Shown: in pieces, positions 44,278 to 53,525 of the stretch | Layout of the letters: the number at the start of each line of letters is the position of its first letter | Numbering within the stretch: the first letter of the stretch is position 1 | NCBI RefSeq assembly: GCF_003096195.1 | Contig: NZ_CP023004.1 | Coordinates: 1,778,501-1,842,500 of the forward strand | Origin: Ereboglobus luteus | Lineage (GTDB): Bacteria; Verrucomicrobiota; Verrucomicrobiia; Opitutales; Opitutaceae | Length of the DNA: 64,000 nucleotides | Reading direction: 5' to 3' | The notes under the pieces: model-generated | Databases searched by the model: none | Told to the model about the DNA's origin: nothing | What the model saw: only the letters and a program-made list of their open reading frames with translations | Translations under genes and position numbers: made by a program

Positions 44278-47200
44278 ATGAGACAAACCTCGCATCGATT
44301 CGTCCGTTTTGCCGCCTTCGCGCGCGCCTCTCTCGCCGCGGTCGCCGGCCTTGCCTTTTTCCTGGCCGCCGTCCCCGCCTTTGCAGCGGACACCGTCATC
44401 TGGACCCCGCCAAGCGGCACCGACGCATCATGGGCGTGGGATCTCTCGGCGGAAAACTGGACCAGCGCCAGCACTGGAAGCAGCGCCAAGTTTGCCGACG
44501 GCGACGCGGTGGTGTTCGGCGTCGACGCCGACGGCACGGTTACCGGCACGGGTTATCGTGTTGTGATTTCGAGCTCGGGCGTCACGACCGGTGCCAGCGG
44601 CACCAATCCTGGGATGATTATCGCTTCCGGTTCGTGGCATTTTAGCGGTGGCGCGATCAATGACGGCTCTTTTTTGATTACTGGTTCGTCGGAGTTGACG
44701 CTTGCCAGTAATAGCGCCAGCGGGGGGCAGCGTGATTTTTTGGATCAGCGATTTGAAGTCGCGGACAATGTTGATTTTGCATTCCGCACGGAGGACAACA
44801 CTGTCGTTACATTCTCGGGTTCGACATCCGGCACATTGGCCGGTGGCGCTTTTCATACGGGAAGCGATTCAAATCTCACTTTTGGAGTCTCCGGCACTTA
44901 CGGTGGAATGTATTTCCTGACCAACACGACTAGCGCGCAAGGCGGCGCCATCGCCACCGGCGGCGATTTTAATGCCATTGTCCCGGCCAGCGGAAGCAAC
45001 AACTGGATCAACCTCGTGTTCATCTACAACAATGCCGGGCAGCAAGGTGGCGCCATTTACAGCGAAGGCAATGTAAGCCTTGGCGATGTCACGGGCACCA
45101 ACATACGCTTCACAGGCACTTTTTACGGCAACCAATCCGGTGCCGAAGGTGGCGCGATATTCGCTTTAAAAGACGCCGATATTAAGGGTTCGATGACATT
45201 TGTCAGCAACACCGCGGCCGCTTCCGGCGGCGTGATTTATGCTGGCGGTGATGTTTCGCTGGATGGCGCCATGACCTTTGCTGACAATGTTTCCGGATCA
45301 AATGGCGGTGTGATTTATGCCGGCGGTGATTTTAACATCACTACGTCGACGTCCACAGGCACGGTTGCCGCGATTTCGGGAACCTTCATCAATAACACAG
45401 CCAAAGGTGAGGGCGGCGCGATTTATGCTGGCGGTGATGTCTCGCTGGATGGCGCCATGACCTTTGCTGATAATGTTTCCGGATCAAATGGCGGTGTGAT
45501 TTATGCCGGCGGTGATGTCACCATGTCAGGCAGCGTGACGATTACCGGCAACACTTCCGGCACCGGTTCACTCGGCGGCGCCATTTACACAAAAGGCAAC
45601 CTCGTAATGTCGGGATCGGAGAGCACGATCACAATCTATAGAAACACGATTTCCGGAAGCAATGCTCCGCAGACATCCTCCGCGGCCTACGTCGGCGGCA
45701 CGGTGACGCTTTCCGATTATTCCACGCTCATGGTCGATGGCGGTATCGTCGCCCAATCCTTCATTGTGGAAAGCTCCACCATTGCGATCAGTTCGAACTA
45801 TGGCTCCGGCACCCTGGCGCTTACAACAATCGACAGTAATGGTGATGTAACTGGCGGCGCGGGCAAAATCCGTTTTGATGATACCACTCTCGTCGCCTAT
45901 TACGGCAGCATTTCCGCCACCCCGGACAGTGCTGTGGAAATCACCGGCACGTTTAAGGTCAACGCCACCGGCACCGGGGCGCCCGCCGCGTTTGACACGG
46001 CCACGAAACTCGACGTCGACCTTGTTGGCGCCGGAGAGCTCTACAAAACGGGAGCCGGACTTCTTGAGCTTACAGGCAGCAACACCTACACGGGACCCAC
46101 CACAATCGACGCGGGCGCCCTCATCGGCAACATTACCGACAATTCCACGCTCAATATCATCGGCACGGGCGTCTATCGTTCGGGCTCGGCTAACCGCACC
46201 ATTGCCAGCCTAAACGGTGTCGGCACCATAGACATGCAGGGATACGATCTCACCCTGGTTTCGGGCGATTTTACGGGCACCATCCGCAACACCGTCAATG
46301 TTTACAAAACCTCCACAAACATGGCCGTGCTCGGCACCGGAACTGCGGGCAATATTCACATTCAGGAAGGCTCGCTTGCCATCGGCGGCAATAACCAGCT
46401 TAAGGTCACCGGCACCCTTGTCGTCGCCGCCGACACCACGCTCAACCTCAGCATCACCGACACCACCGCCCTCGACGTCGGCGAACTCAGCACCACGACG
46501 AGTTCCACGATCAATATAGCCGGCTACGGCAATATCAGCAGTTACGACAGGGAGGCGACGCACACCCTCGTTGTTTCCGGCACTACAATCGAGCGCAACT
46601 ACGCGCTCGTCGTTAACAACGTCTCCCTTGACGCTGTCGATGAGTCGAAATTTCTCGTTTTTACTGACGTTTCCACCAGTGGCACTGATTACGAGAATCA
46701 AATTGTCCTCAAGTCATCGCTCGTGTGGGAAAGCACCGCGAATCAAAGCGCGCACGGCACGTTTTATGTCGACTCCGGCACCTTCACCCTTGCCTCCAGC
46801 CTTTCGGACAACGATGTCTCCACTGCTTGGTATAACGGCTGGGATGGCAAAACCCTCACCAAGACAGGCACGGGCACCCTCGTATTGACCGGCACAAACA
46901 ACATCTACACCGGACAGACCATTGTGGAGGAGGGATTGCTGGTGAGCGATGTTTCTTCTGTGATCGGCGGCGGAACTGCGGGCAGTCTTGGGATTTACGT
47001 CAAGCCCTCCGGCACCATGCTCCACACAGGCACCCTTTACGGCAATGTCGTCAACGAAAACGTCTTCATTTTTGAGAATTCAATATCCGAGGATGACTCT
47101 GACGAAGATGAACCAAATCGTTCAGCCCGGCCTGAAATCAAAGGCAACATCCTCACCAGCGGCACTTTTATCTTCAACACCGCCGTCGATTATACCTTTA

Positions 47201-48513
47201 GCGGATCGCTTGCTGGTGACGGCGTCATTGTCAAAACCGGCACCGCTGAAGTCACCCTTGACGGTGGCAGCACTTACTCGGGCACCGTCCAGATTAGCAA
47301 GGGCACGCTCATTTCTGGCGCGGCCAACAATTTCGACAGCATCGGCGCTTTTAATATCGAAACTGGCGCCACTCTCGACCTCGGCGGTTATAATCAAAAT
47401 ATCAAAAACGTGATGAATCACGGCGTGTTACGCACCGGCTCCTCCTTCCCCGAATCCGGCTACATCCCTTCCTCGGTGCATATCACCAATTTCGTCGGCA
47501 CCACCACCAATGCGGTTACGGGCACTATTTTTGTCCGTTCCGATTACAATTCCGGCATAGCTGACAAACTCATCCTTTCCGGCACCCTCGACGGCGAGTA
47601 TGTTGTCAAGGCCATCAACATTGACAAGGTCACTCCCGACAAGACCCGCAAATCCCTTGTGATTATCGAGCTCGATGAAGGCAATTATACCATCAGCAAC
47701 ACGCTCACCTTTAGCGGCACCACTGAAGTGGGCATGGGGCGCCTCATGGTCAGGCAGGGCGTCGGCGGCCTGCTCACGCCGGAAAATCCCAATGTCTGGT
47801 ATCTCGCCGCCACGGATGAGTTGAGCAACCTTGGCGACGCGGTTCTTTCCACCGCCAGCGTCGCGGGGCTTGAATGGCACTACCAGCTCGACTCCGTCCG
47901 CCAGCGCATGGGCGATTTGCGACAGGAAGCGCTCATGGCTCCGCCCGAAAAACGCCAGTCCCCGCTCGCCTATACCACCGTTACTTCCAAGGGCGGCAAC
48001 ATGTGGCTGCGCGCCAATGCCTATAACCTTGAAGCCGACATCAGCGTGGCCACCGATCCCTTTGATGAAACCGTCGCGGGAATTGCCTCCGGCTACGACA
48101 AGACCTTCCGTTGGGAGGACAACCAATACCTCCTTGGCGCCTATGCTGTCATTTCCAATGTTGATCGCGACTTCGACATCCGCGGTGACGGCGAAACCAA
48201 CAGCGTCGGCCTCGGTTTCTATTTCAGTTACCTCAAGGACAACGGCTGGTATGGCGACACCTCGCTGCTCATTACACGGAACAGTAACAAAATCCATGCC
48301 CGCGCTCTCGACGGCCAGCAAACTAGCGTCGAATACAACAACGCGGCTTGGGGGCTTTCGCAGGAGGTCGGCAAGGTCATAAGATTTAAAAACTCCGGCT
48401 GGTGGGTTGAGCCTTCCGCGCAACTCTCCATCGCCGTCATCAATGGCAAAACCTATAATACTATTCCCACGAGTCGCAGCTTGGCAACGCCGACCCGATG
48501 GAGGTCAAGATAG
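44278..48513 (+). CDS. Autotransporter with chlamydial Pmp-type repeats (frameshifted in barrel)
   Basis: A signal peptide (residues 1 to about 36, cleavage after AFA) is followed by a Trp-containing opening segment. From about residue 213 to 460 come eight or more repeats of the form FxxN-x5-GGAI (FIYNNAGQQGGAI, FYGNQSGAEGGAI, FINNTAKGEGGAI), the hallmark of chlamydial polymorphic outer-membrane proteins. PATB-type beta-strand repeats then lead to a linker and barrel homologous to the giant autotransporter. The frame stops at 48513 inside the barrel. The remaining barrel is intact in the -1 frame to 48824, so one base is missing near CCC 48466-48468. Without it the barrel could not close. 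ATG 44278 was chosen for the signal peptide. Confidence 0.88.
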   Translation: MRQTSHRFVRFAAFARASLAAVAGLAFFLAAVPAFAADTVIWTPPSGTDASWAWDLSAENWTSASTGSSAKFADGDAVVFGVDADGTVTGTGYRVVISSSGVTTGASGTNPGMIIASGSWHFSGGAINDGSFLITGSSELTLASNSASGGQRDFLDQRFEVADNVDFAFRTEDNTVVTFSGSTSGTLAGGAFHTGSDSNLTFGVSGTYGGMYFLTNTTSAQGGAIATGGDFNAIVPASGSNNWINLVFIYNNAGQQGGAIYSEGNVSLGDVTGTNIRFTGTFYGNQSGAEGGAIFALKDADIKGSMTFVSNTAAASGGVIYAGGDVSLDGAMTFADNVSGSNGGVIYAGGDFNITTSTSTGTVAAISGTFINNTAKGEGGAIYAGGDVSLDGAMTFADNVSGSNGGVIYAGGDVTMSGSVTITGNTSGTGSLGGAIYTKGNLVMSGSESTITIYRNTISGSNAPQTSSAAYVGGTVTLSDYSTLMVDGGIVAQSFIVESSTIAISSNYGSGTLALTTIDSNGDVTGGAGKIRFDDTTLVAYYGSISATPDSAVEITGTFKVNATGTGAPAAFDTATKLDVDLVGAGELYKTGAGLLELTGSNTYTGPTTIDAGALIGNITDNSTLNIIGTGVYRSGSANRTIASLNGVGTIDMQGYDLTLVSGDFTGTIRNTVNVYKTSTNMAVLGTGTAGNIHIQEGSLAIGGNNQLKVTGTLVVAADTTLNLSITDTTALDVGELSTTTSSTINIAGYGNISSYDREATHTLVVSGTTIERNYALVVNNVSLDAVDESKFLVFTDVSTSGTDYENQIVLKSSLVWESTANQSAHGTFYVDSGTFTLASSLSDNDVSTAWYNGWDGKTLTKTGTGTLVLTGTNNIYTGQTIVEEGLLVSDVSSVIGGGTAGSLGIYVKPSGTMLHTGTLYGNVVNENVFIFENSISEDDSDEDEPNRSARPEIKGNILTSGTFIFNTAVDYTFSGSLAGDGVIVKTGTAEVTLDGGSTYSGTVQISKGTLISGAANNFDSIGAFNIETGATLDLGGYNQNIKNVMNHGVLRTGSSFPESGYIPSSVHITNFVGTTTNAVTGTIFVRSDYNSGIADKLILSGTLDGEYVVKAINIDKVTPDKTRKSLVIIELDEGNYTISNTLTFSGTTEVGMGRLMVRQGVGGLLTPENPNVWYLAATDELSNLGDAVLSTASVAGLEWHYQLDSVRQRMGDLRQEALMAPPEKRQSPLAYTTVTSKGGNMWLRANAYNLEADISVATDPFDETVAGIASGYDKTFRWEDNQYLLGAYAVISNVDRDFDIRGDGETNSVGLGFYFSYLKDNGWYGDTSLLITRNSNKIHARALDGQQTSVEYNNAAWGLSQEVGKVIRFKNSGWWVEPSAQLSIAVINGKTYNTIPTSRSLATPTRWRSR
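45234..45516 (+). repeat. Two near-identical 97-bp units inside the Pmp-like region
   Basis: 45234-45330 and 45420-45516 differ at only about two bases (offset 186 bases, 62 codons). Each encodes IYAGGDVSLDGAMTFADN followed by VSGSNGGVIYAGGD. The high DNA identity shows recent duplication of passenger repeats. Confidence 0.92.
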
Positions 48514-48824
48514 CTGACGCCAATGTCAGGCAGGCTCGCGCCGCCATTCGGACGGGATACGATCGCCCCGGATCAAAACTCAAGCCCTACATCCGCTTGG
48601 CCGCGGCCAGCACATCCACAAAAGGCGGACGCATCCGGGCCGGCAGCCCCGGATACCCGCAATATTACACCGCTGACTTGGACGGCACCCGCTACGAGGC
48701 CGGCATCGGTTGCTCGTGGGTTATCAACCGAAAGAGCCAATTGTATCTTGATTACGAATATGCCAAGGCTCAGGACTATAAACGCCCTTGGGCTATCAAC
48801 TTTGGTTATCGCAGCACATGGTAA
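48468..48824 (+). pseudogene. Displaced C-terminal barrel end of autotransporter 2
   Basis: In the -1 frame the sequence continues HESQLGNADPMEVKIADAN and ends LYLDYEYAKAQDYKRPWAI followed by NFGYRSTW. This matches the last strands of the giant autotransporter (LYIDYEYAKAQAYERPW, then GYRRLW). The terminal Trp is the outer-membrane targeting signature. It has no start of its own; it is the true 3' end of the gene at 44278. Confidence 0.9.
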
Positions 48825-48840
48825 AACAGGGCTTGTTTAA

Positions 48841-48987
48841 AAAAACTTAAATTTGCTATTAACCATGTATTGTGTTGACTAGCAATGCGATAAGGTATTT
48901 TGTGGTTGACGATTTCCTTTTATACAAAATTATTGCATTGCTTTTTCAAATAACTGCACAACACATAATACGCTTTCAATTTCCATC
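48841..48987 (+). promoter_or_regulatory. AT-rich promoter region of the Fur-family gene
   Basis: This block is far more AT-rich than its surroundings. Two -35-like hexamers are visible, TTGACT (48875-48880) and TTGACG (48906-48911), the latter 17 bases before ATTATT. No autotransporter terminator is evident between 48825 and this region. No exact 19-bp Fur box was recognised. Confidence 0.35.
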
Positions 48988-49566
48988 ATGATCGCATCCA
49001 CCCAGACCAATCATCCGCTGGCCATTGCCCAGCCAAGCCAGACATCCAAAACGTCGATTGAGTATGCGTGCGCCCGTCTCAAAGAGGCGGGACTGCGTAT
49101 CACCCAGCCTCGGATTTCCATTCTCAACTCGTTGATCAACCGCTCCGTTCCGGCCAGCATTGAGCAAATACATGCCGACCTGCCGCCCGACACTTGCGAT
49201 TTGGTCACAGTGTATCGCTGCCTCGCCGTATTTCAGGAAATCGGCCTCGTGCGCCTCACCTATTTCCACAACGGAGCCAGCGCCTACCAACTCACCCTCA
49301 CCAGCGACACCGTTCCGCCCTACCACGTTATCTTCAAAAAGGACAACGAAGTGCAGGAGCTTGATGCTGAAAGCGCCGCCGAACTCCGCGCCGTGATCAC
49401 CAAGATCGAGGACAAGCTTCGTGAGTCCGGTCATGGAAAAGTCTCCCATATCGTTGAGTTCTTCGTGGATAACATGCCCCGCGAAGACATCCTGCCCGCC
49501 AGAAGGAACATGCAGGAAAACGTGCAGGACATGATTGCTCGCGGCACTTACAACGTGCAGGTGTAA
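48988..49566 (+). CDS. Fur-family transcriptional regulator lacking canonical metal ligands
   Basis: 192 residues. The N-terminal winged helix fits Fur: RLKEAGLRITQPRISIL, then IHADLPPDTCDLVTVYRCL and FQEIGLV. The C-terminal dimerisation region aligns from SAYQLTL onwards. The usual His-rich sensor segment (HHHDHLIC in Fur) reads PYHVIFKKDNEVQEL, and neither CxxC pair is present. Either metal sensing uses other residues or it is lost. An N-terminal extension of about 25 residues is unusual. The ATG at 48988 lies behind an AT-rich promoter region, and a strong terminator follows. A link with the autotransporter upstream is positional only. Confidence 0.82.
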   Translation: MIASTQTNHPLAIAQPSQTSKTSIEYACARLKEAGLRITQPRISILNSLINRSVPASIEQIHADLPPDTCDLVTVYRCLAVFQEIGLVRLTYFHNGASAYQLTLTSDTVPPYHVIFKKDNEVQELDAESAAELRAVITKIEDKLRESGHGKVSHIVEFFVDNMPREDILPARRNMQENVQDMIARGTYNVQV

Positions 49567-49605
49567 TCGATTATCATCAAGGCAGCCTTGCCTGACATTT
49601 TCAGT

Positions 49606-49640
49606 CCCCCGAAAGCCTCCGTGCTTTCGGGGGCTTTTTT
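49606..49640 (+). terminator. Rho-independent terminator of the Fur-family gene
   Basis: A perfect 11-bp stem (49606-49616 with 49623-49633) with a six-base loop is followed by C and six T. Confidence 0.92.
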
Positions 49641-49791
49641 ATATTGGGTTGCGGGAGCCGGGGCGGGGGAGATGAGCCGATGCCTCCGACAGCGCCGGAG
49701 AACATCGTGATACGTGAATCGTTTATGAGTGAGTTTTGATCTTTAACGGGCATGCGCACTCGCTGGGCGCGCCGATAACTGCGAGAGGCAA

Positions 49792-49820
49792 GCAGGGCGG
49801 TTTTGTTAAAACCGCCCTGC
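49792..49820. terminator. Hairpin between convergent Fur-family and peptidase genes
   Basis: A 13-bp perfect stem (49792-49804 with 49808-49820) has a GTT loop. Its inner T4/A4 bases could serve as a weak bidirectional terminator; there is no T tract outside. The rest of the 309-base gap 49567-49875 holds only this and the Fur terminator. Confidence 0.55.
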
Positions 49821-49875
49821 CTTCACGAACGCCTAAAGAATGAAGTTCATTCGTAAACGGTATTGCTTTCTGGTA

Positions 49876-51801
49876 TTACTTTCCCGACTCGATCTTTGCG
49901 GCTTCGCGTTCGAGTTGCGTGACCAGTTCGTCGAGTTGGTCGACGACCGCTTGCACGGCCTCGGGCTTGGTCAGGTCGACGCCGGCCTTCTTGAGCTGCT
50001 CGACGGGATGATCGTTGCCGCCGCTCTTGAGGAGCGTGAGGTAGTTCTCAACGGCGGCCTGGCGCGAGGCGGCGGGGCCGGTTGTCATCTTCTTGTAGAT
50101 TTGCGCGGAGGAGGCGAAGCAGGTGGCGTATTGATAAACGTAATACGGCGAGTTGAAGAAGTGCGGGATGCGCGCCCAGGTCATGCACTCGAGCTCGTCG
50201 GCCGTCATGGCGTCGCCGTAGTAGTCGGCGAGGCACTGGCGGTAGATGCCGGTGAGGACTTTGGCGGTGATGGGGCGGCCTTCCTCGACGAGGCGGTGCG
50301 CGCGCAGTTCGTAGTCGGCAAAAACGATCTGGCGGTAGAAGGTGCCGAGGATCGAGTCGACGGCGTGCTGGAGAAGGAGGAAGCGTTCTTTCGGGTCGGT
50401 CGTTTCCTTGAGCAGGCGGTCGAGGAGGAAGCGTTCGTTGGTGGTCGAGGCGACTTCGGCGACGAAGATGGTGTAGCCGGCCGTGGCGAAGGGCTGGTTC
50501 TCGGCGGAGAGCATGCTGTGCAGGGCGTGACCGGCCTCGTGCGCGTAGGTGAAGGCGGCGTCGAGCGTGTCGTTGTGATTGAGGAGCACGTAGGAACCAA
50601 CTCCGTAGACACCCATGCTGTAGGCGCCGGAGCGCTTGCCTTCGTTTTCATAGACGTCGAGTTGCTTGCTGTTGGCGAACTCGCGGAATCGTTTTCCGTA
50701 TTCGGCGCCGAGGGGCTCGATGGACTCGATGGCGAGGCGGCGCGAGTCCTCGTAGGAGTAGGTTTTGTCAACGTGGTAGATGGGAACGTAGTTGTCGTAA
50801 ATGTGGTAGGTGTCGAGGCCGAGGAGTTTTTTGCGGAGCTTGAGGTAGCGCTGGAGCGGCTTGTTGCCGGCGCGCGCGGTGGCGATGAGGTTTTCGACGA
50901 CTGCGGTGGGGATGTTGTTGCCCTCGAGCGCGGCTTCGAGGGTCGTCGAATAATTGCGGGCCCGCGCGACAAACCAGTCGCGTTGCATGATGCCGTTGTA
51001 GATGGAGGCGTAGGTGTTGATGTTGCCGGTGTAGGTTTTGTAGTAGGCGTCGAATGCCTTGGCGCGGTCGGCCTGGTTCATGTTGGTGTTGAGGATCTGC
51101 ATGTAGGCGCCGGGCGAGAGCGTGACTTCGCCGCCGTCGGAGAGCGTGATGGCGGGGAACTTGATGTCGGCGGTGCTGAGGCTTTGGTAAACGGTGCGCG
51201 GGGTGCCGTTGGCCTGGGCGGAGTAGGAGAGGAGTTTTTCGCCTTTTTCGTCGAGCACGTGCTTTTGCTGGCGGTAGGTGTCGAGCAGCGGGAAGCGGTA
51301 GGGTTGGAGCGCGGGCGTGGTGGCGATCCATGTTTCCATCGTTGCCTGCGGGATGGTGAGGAGCTCGGGCGTGAACCACGAGGCTTGCGTGCCGAACTTG
51401 GCGAAGAGGGCCTGCACGCGCTGGAGTTTGGCGTCCATGGAATTGTCGCGCTGGTCAACGTCGCGCTGGAGGCTGGTGTAGCAATAGGTCTTGTAGCTGA
51501 GCTTGCCAATTTCGTCGGAGAGGAGCTGTGCGCGGAGGACGGCCTCGGGGCCGTTGGCGAGCGTGCCCTTGAGGGCGGCGTATTCGTTCATCTTGGCCTC
51601 CATGTCCTTCATGGCGGCTTCCCATGCGTCCCAGTTCGGGAAGATGGGCGTGAAGTCCCACTTGTATTGGTCGGGGATTTCGGCGCGGTTGCGAGTGTCG
51701 GGTTTGGCGAGTGCGGTTGAGGACATGATGAGGGAAAACGCGAAGGCGGCGGCAAGGCACGCGCGCGACGCGAGGGTGAGTCGGGAGGCTTGTTTTTTCA
51801 T
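49876..51801 (-). CDS. pepF: Secreted M3-family oligoendopeptidase F
   Basis: 641 residues. The zinc-metalloprotease motif HEAGH is in YAHEAGHALHSML near residue 410. Downstream Glu-containing segments (FVAEVASTTNERFLLDRLL) fit the M3 peptidase family. PepF cleaves short peptides (about 7-17 residues). Here the ATG at 51801 starts a signal peptide (MKKQASRLTLASRACLAA, ending ALA), so the enzyme is probably exported, whereas most PepF relatives are cytoplasmic. Upstream codons to 51954 are not conserved in character. Together with OppDF it would fit peptide scavenging, though the genes are not linked. Convergent with the Fur-family gene. Confidence 0.9.
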   Translation of the reverse strand: MKKQASRLTLASRACLAAAFAFSLIMSSTALAKPDTRNRAEIPDQYKWDFTPIFPNWDAWEAAMKDMEAKMNEYAALKGTLANGPEAVLRAQLLSDEIGKLSYKTYCYTSLQRDVDQRDNSMDAKLQRVQALFAKFGTQASWFTPELLTIPQATMETWIATTPALQPYRFPLLDTYRQQKHVLDEKGEKLLSYSAQANGTPRTVYQSLSTADIKFPAITLSDGGEVTLSPGAYMQILNTNMNQADRAKAFDAYYKTYTGNINTYASIYNGIMQRDWFVARARNYSTTLEAALEGNNIPTAVVENLIATARAGNKPLQRYLKLRKKLLGLDTYHIYDNYVPIYHVDKTYSYEDSRRLAIESIEPLGAEYGKRFREFANSKQLDVYENEGKRSGAYSMGVYGVGSYVLLNHNDTLDAAFTYAHEAGHALHSMLSAENQPFATAGYTIFVAEVASTTNERFLLDRLLKETTDPKERFLLLQHAVDSILGTFYRQIVFADYELRAHRLVEEGRPITAKVLTGIYRQCLADYYGDAMTADELECMTWARIPHFFNSPYYVYQYATCFASSAQIYKKMTTGPAASRQAAVENYLTLLKSGGNDHPVEQLKKAGVDLTKPEAVQAVVDQLDELVTQLEREAAKIESGK

Positions 51802-52083
51802 GTTGTAAAGTGGCACAGGAAACACGGTGTCGCGCACGGGGTCACGCTTGAAAATGCGGAAGGCGGAAAAGGTCCGAGGGCATTCACAGACATGTTGACA
51901 TTTCAAAAATGCGCGCTTTCCTCCGCGTCCTTCCCGCTCCCAAAGGGCGGGCAAGTTCCAGATTGGAGTATCCGGAACGGGTTAGGTTTCGCACAAAAAG
52001 GCCAACTTTTCAGTTGACGACCCTTGGTGCACTCACCACGTTCTCCACTCTTTTTCTCGTTTTTTGACCCATTCTATTGGTAT

Positions 52084-52159
52084 GCCCAGATAGCTCAGTT
52101 GGTAGAGCACCTCCTTGGTAAGGAGGAGGTCGCCGGTTCAAATCCGGTTCTGGGCTCCA
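52084..52159 (+). tRNA. tRNA-Thr (anticodon GGT)
   Basis: Cloverleaf of 76 bases with encoded CCA. The acceptor stem GCCCAGA pairs with TCTGGGC. The anticodon loop TTGGTAA sits in a CCTCC/GGAGG stem, and the T arm GCCGGTTCAAATCCGGT is standard. It stands 91 bases before tuf, the usual tRNA-tuf association. Confidence 0.96.
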
Positions 52160-52250
52160 TTGGAAGACGGCCGTCGTTGACTTCTCCGACGCTAATCCAG
52201 AGGGTCAAAAACTACAAACTCCAACATCAACAACTTCACTCAAGAACATC

Positions 52251-53441
52251 ATGGCTAAAGGAACATTCGAACGCACAAAGCCGCACGTCAACGTCGGCAC
52301 CATCGGTCACGTCGACCATGGCAAAACTACGCTTACGACCGCGATTCTCGCTGTCCAGGCTCGCAAAGGTCTCGCGGAGGTCAAGTCCTACGCCGACATC
52401 GCAAAGGGCGGCACCGTCCGCGACGCTTCCAAGATCGTCACCATCGCCGTCTCGCACGTCGAATACGAAACCGACAAGCGCCACTACGCCCACGTTGACT
52501 GCCCGGGTCACGCCGACTTCGTCAAGAACATGATCACCGGCGCCGCGCAGATGGACGGCGCGATCCTCGTTGTTTCCGCGGCTGACGGCCCGATGCCCCA
52601 GACCCGCGAGCACATCCTCCTCGCCCGCCAGGTCGGCGTTCCCACGATCGTTGTCTTCCTTAACAAGGTCGACCTCATTGACGACAAGGAACTCCTCGAC
52701 CTCGTCGACATGGAAATCCGCGAGCTCCTCAGCAAATACCAGTTCCCGGGTGACACCACCACGATCGTTCACGGTTCCGCCACGGCCGCCCTCGAGGGCA
52801 CGCCCGAGGGTGAAAAGGCCATCGCCGACCTCATGAACGCGATCGACACCGACATTCCCGAGCCTGTTCGTGAAAACGACAAGCCCTTCCTCATGTCCGT
52901 CGAGGACGTCTTCTCGATCACCGGTCGCGGCACCGTCGCCACCGGCCGTATCGAACGCGGCGTCATCAAGGTCAACGAGCCCGTCGAAATCGTCGGCCTC
53001 CGCGATACCGCCAACTCCGTCGTTACGGGCATCGAAATGTTCCGCAAGCTTCTCGACAGCGGCCAGGCCGGTGACAACGTCGGCATCCTCCTCCGCGGTG
53101 TTGAAAAGGACGGCATCGAGCGCGGTCAAGTGCTCGCCAAGCCCGGCTCCATCACCCCGCACAAGAAGGCCAAGGCCGAGATCTACTGCTTGTCCAAGGA
53201 AGAAGGCGGCCGCCACACACCGTTCTTCAACGGCTATCGCCCGCAGTTCTACTTCCGCACGACCGACGTGACCGGCGTTGTGAACCTCCCGAAGGGTGTC
53301 GAGATGATCATGCCTGGTGACAACATCAGCGTGGACATCGAGCTCATCGCCCCCATCGCCATGGAAAAGCTCCAGCGCTTCGCCATCCGCGAAGGCGGTC
53401 GCACCATCGGCGCGGGTCGTATTACCGAAATCACCGAGTAA
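52251..53441 (+). CDS. tuf: Elongation factor Tu
   Basis: 396 residues. EF-Tu delivers aminoacyl-tRNA to the ribosome as a GTPase. G1 [12 protein letters not shown]3 DCPGHADF, G4 NKVD and G5 GSATAA are present. The switch I region is unusual. Where bacterial EF-Tu reads RGITIN before SHVEY, this protein reads [15 protein letters not shown], so the Arg-Gly pair is replaced by Lys-Ile while the Mg-binding Thr (residue 64) is kept. The preceding segment [14 protein letters not shown] also differs from E. coli. Domains 2 and 3 are normal, ending [19 protein letters not shown]. No Shine-Dalgarno is visible before the ATG. Probably co-transcribed with the flanking tRNAs. Confidence 0.98.
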   Translation: MAKGTFERTKPHVNVGTIGHVDHGKTTLTTAILAVQARKGLAEVKSYADIAKGGTVRDASKIVTIAVSHVEYETDKRHYAHVDCPGHADFVKNMITGAAQMDGAILVVSAADGPMPQTREHILLARQVGVPTIVVFLNKVDLIDDKELLDLVDMEIRELLSKYQFPGDTTTIVHGSATAALEGTPEGEKAIADLMNAIDTDIPEPVRENDKPFLMSVEDVFSITGRGTVATGRIERGVIKVNEPVEIVGLRDTANSVVTGIEMFRKLLDSGQAGDNVGILLRGVEKDGIERGQVLAKPGSITPHKKAKAEIYCLSKEEGGRHTPFFNGYRPQFYFRTTDVTGVVNLPKGVEMIMPGDNISVDIELIAPIAMEKLQRFAIREGGRTIGAGRITEITE

Positions 53442-53525
53442 TCGGTTTTTTGCAACCAACTTAAACGACCTGCCGGGGCTCCGCAAAACGGGCCTCGGCT
53501 GCGTCGTCTAAACAACAATTATCAC

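Noticed and set aside
45227-45520. Possible CRISPR-like direct repeats
   Set aside because: The repeats are in-frame coding units of an autotransporter with no short unique spacers and no cas genes nearby.
52014-52083. Promoter for the tRNA-Thr/tuf operon (TTGACG 52014, TTGACC 52064)
   Set aside because: Neither hexamer has a -10 partner at the right distance; the second would start transcription inside the tRNA.
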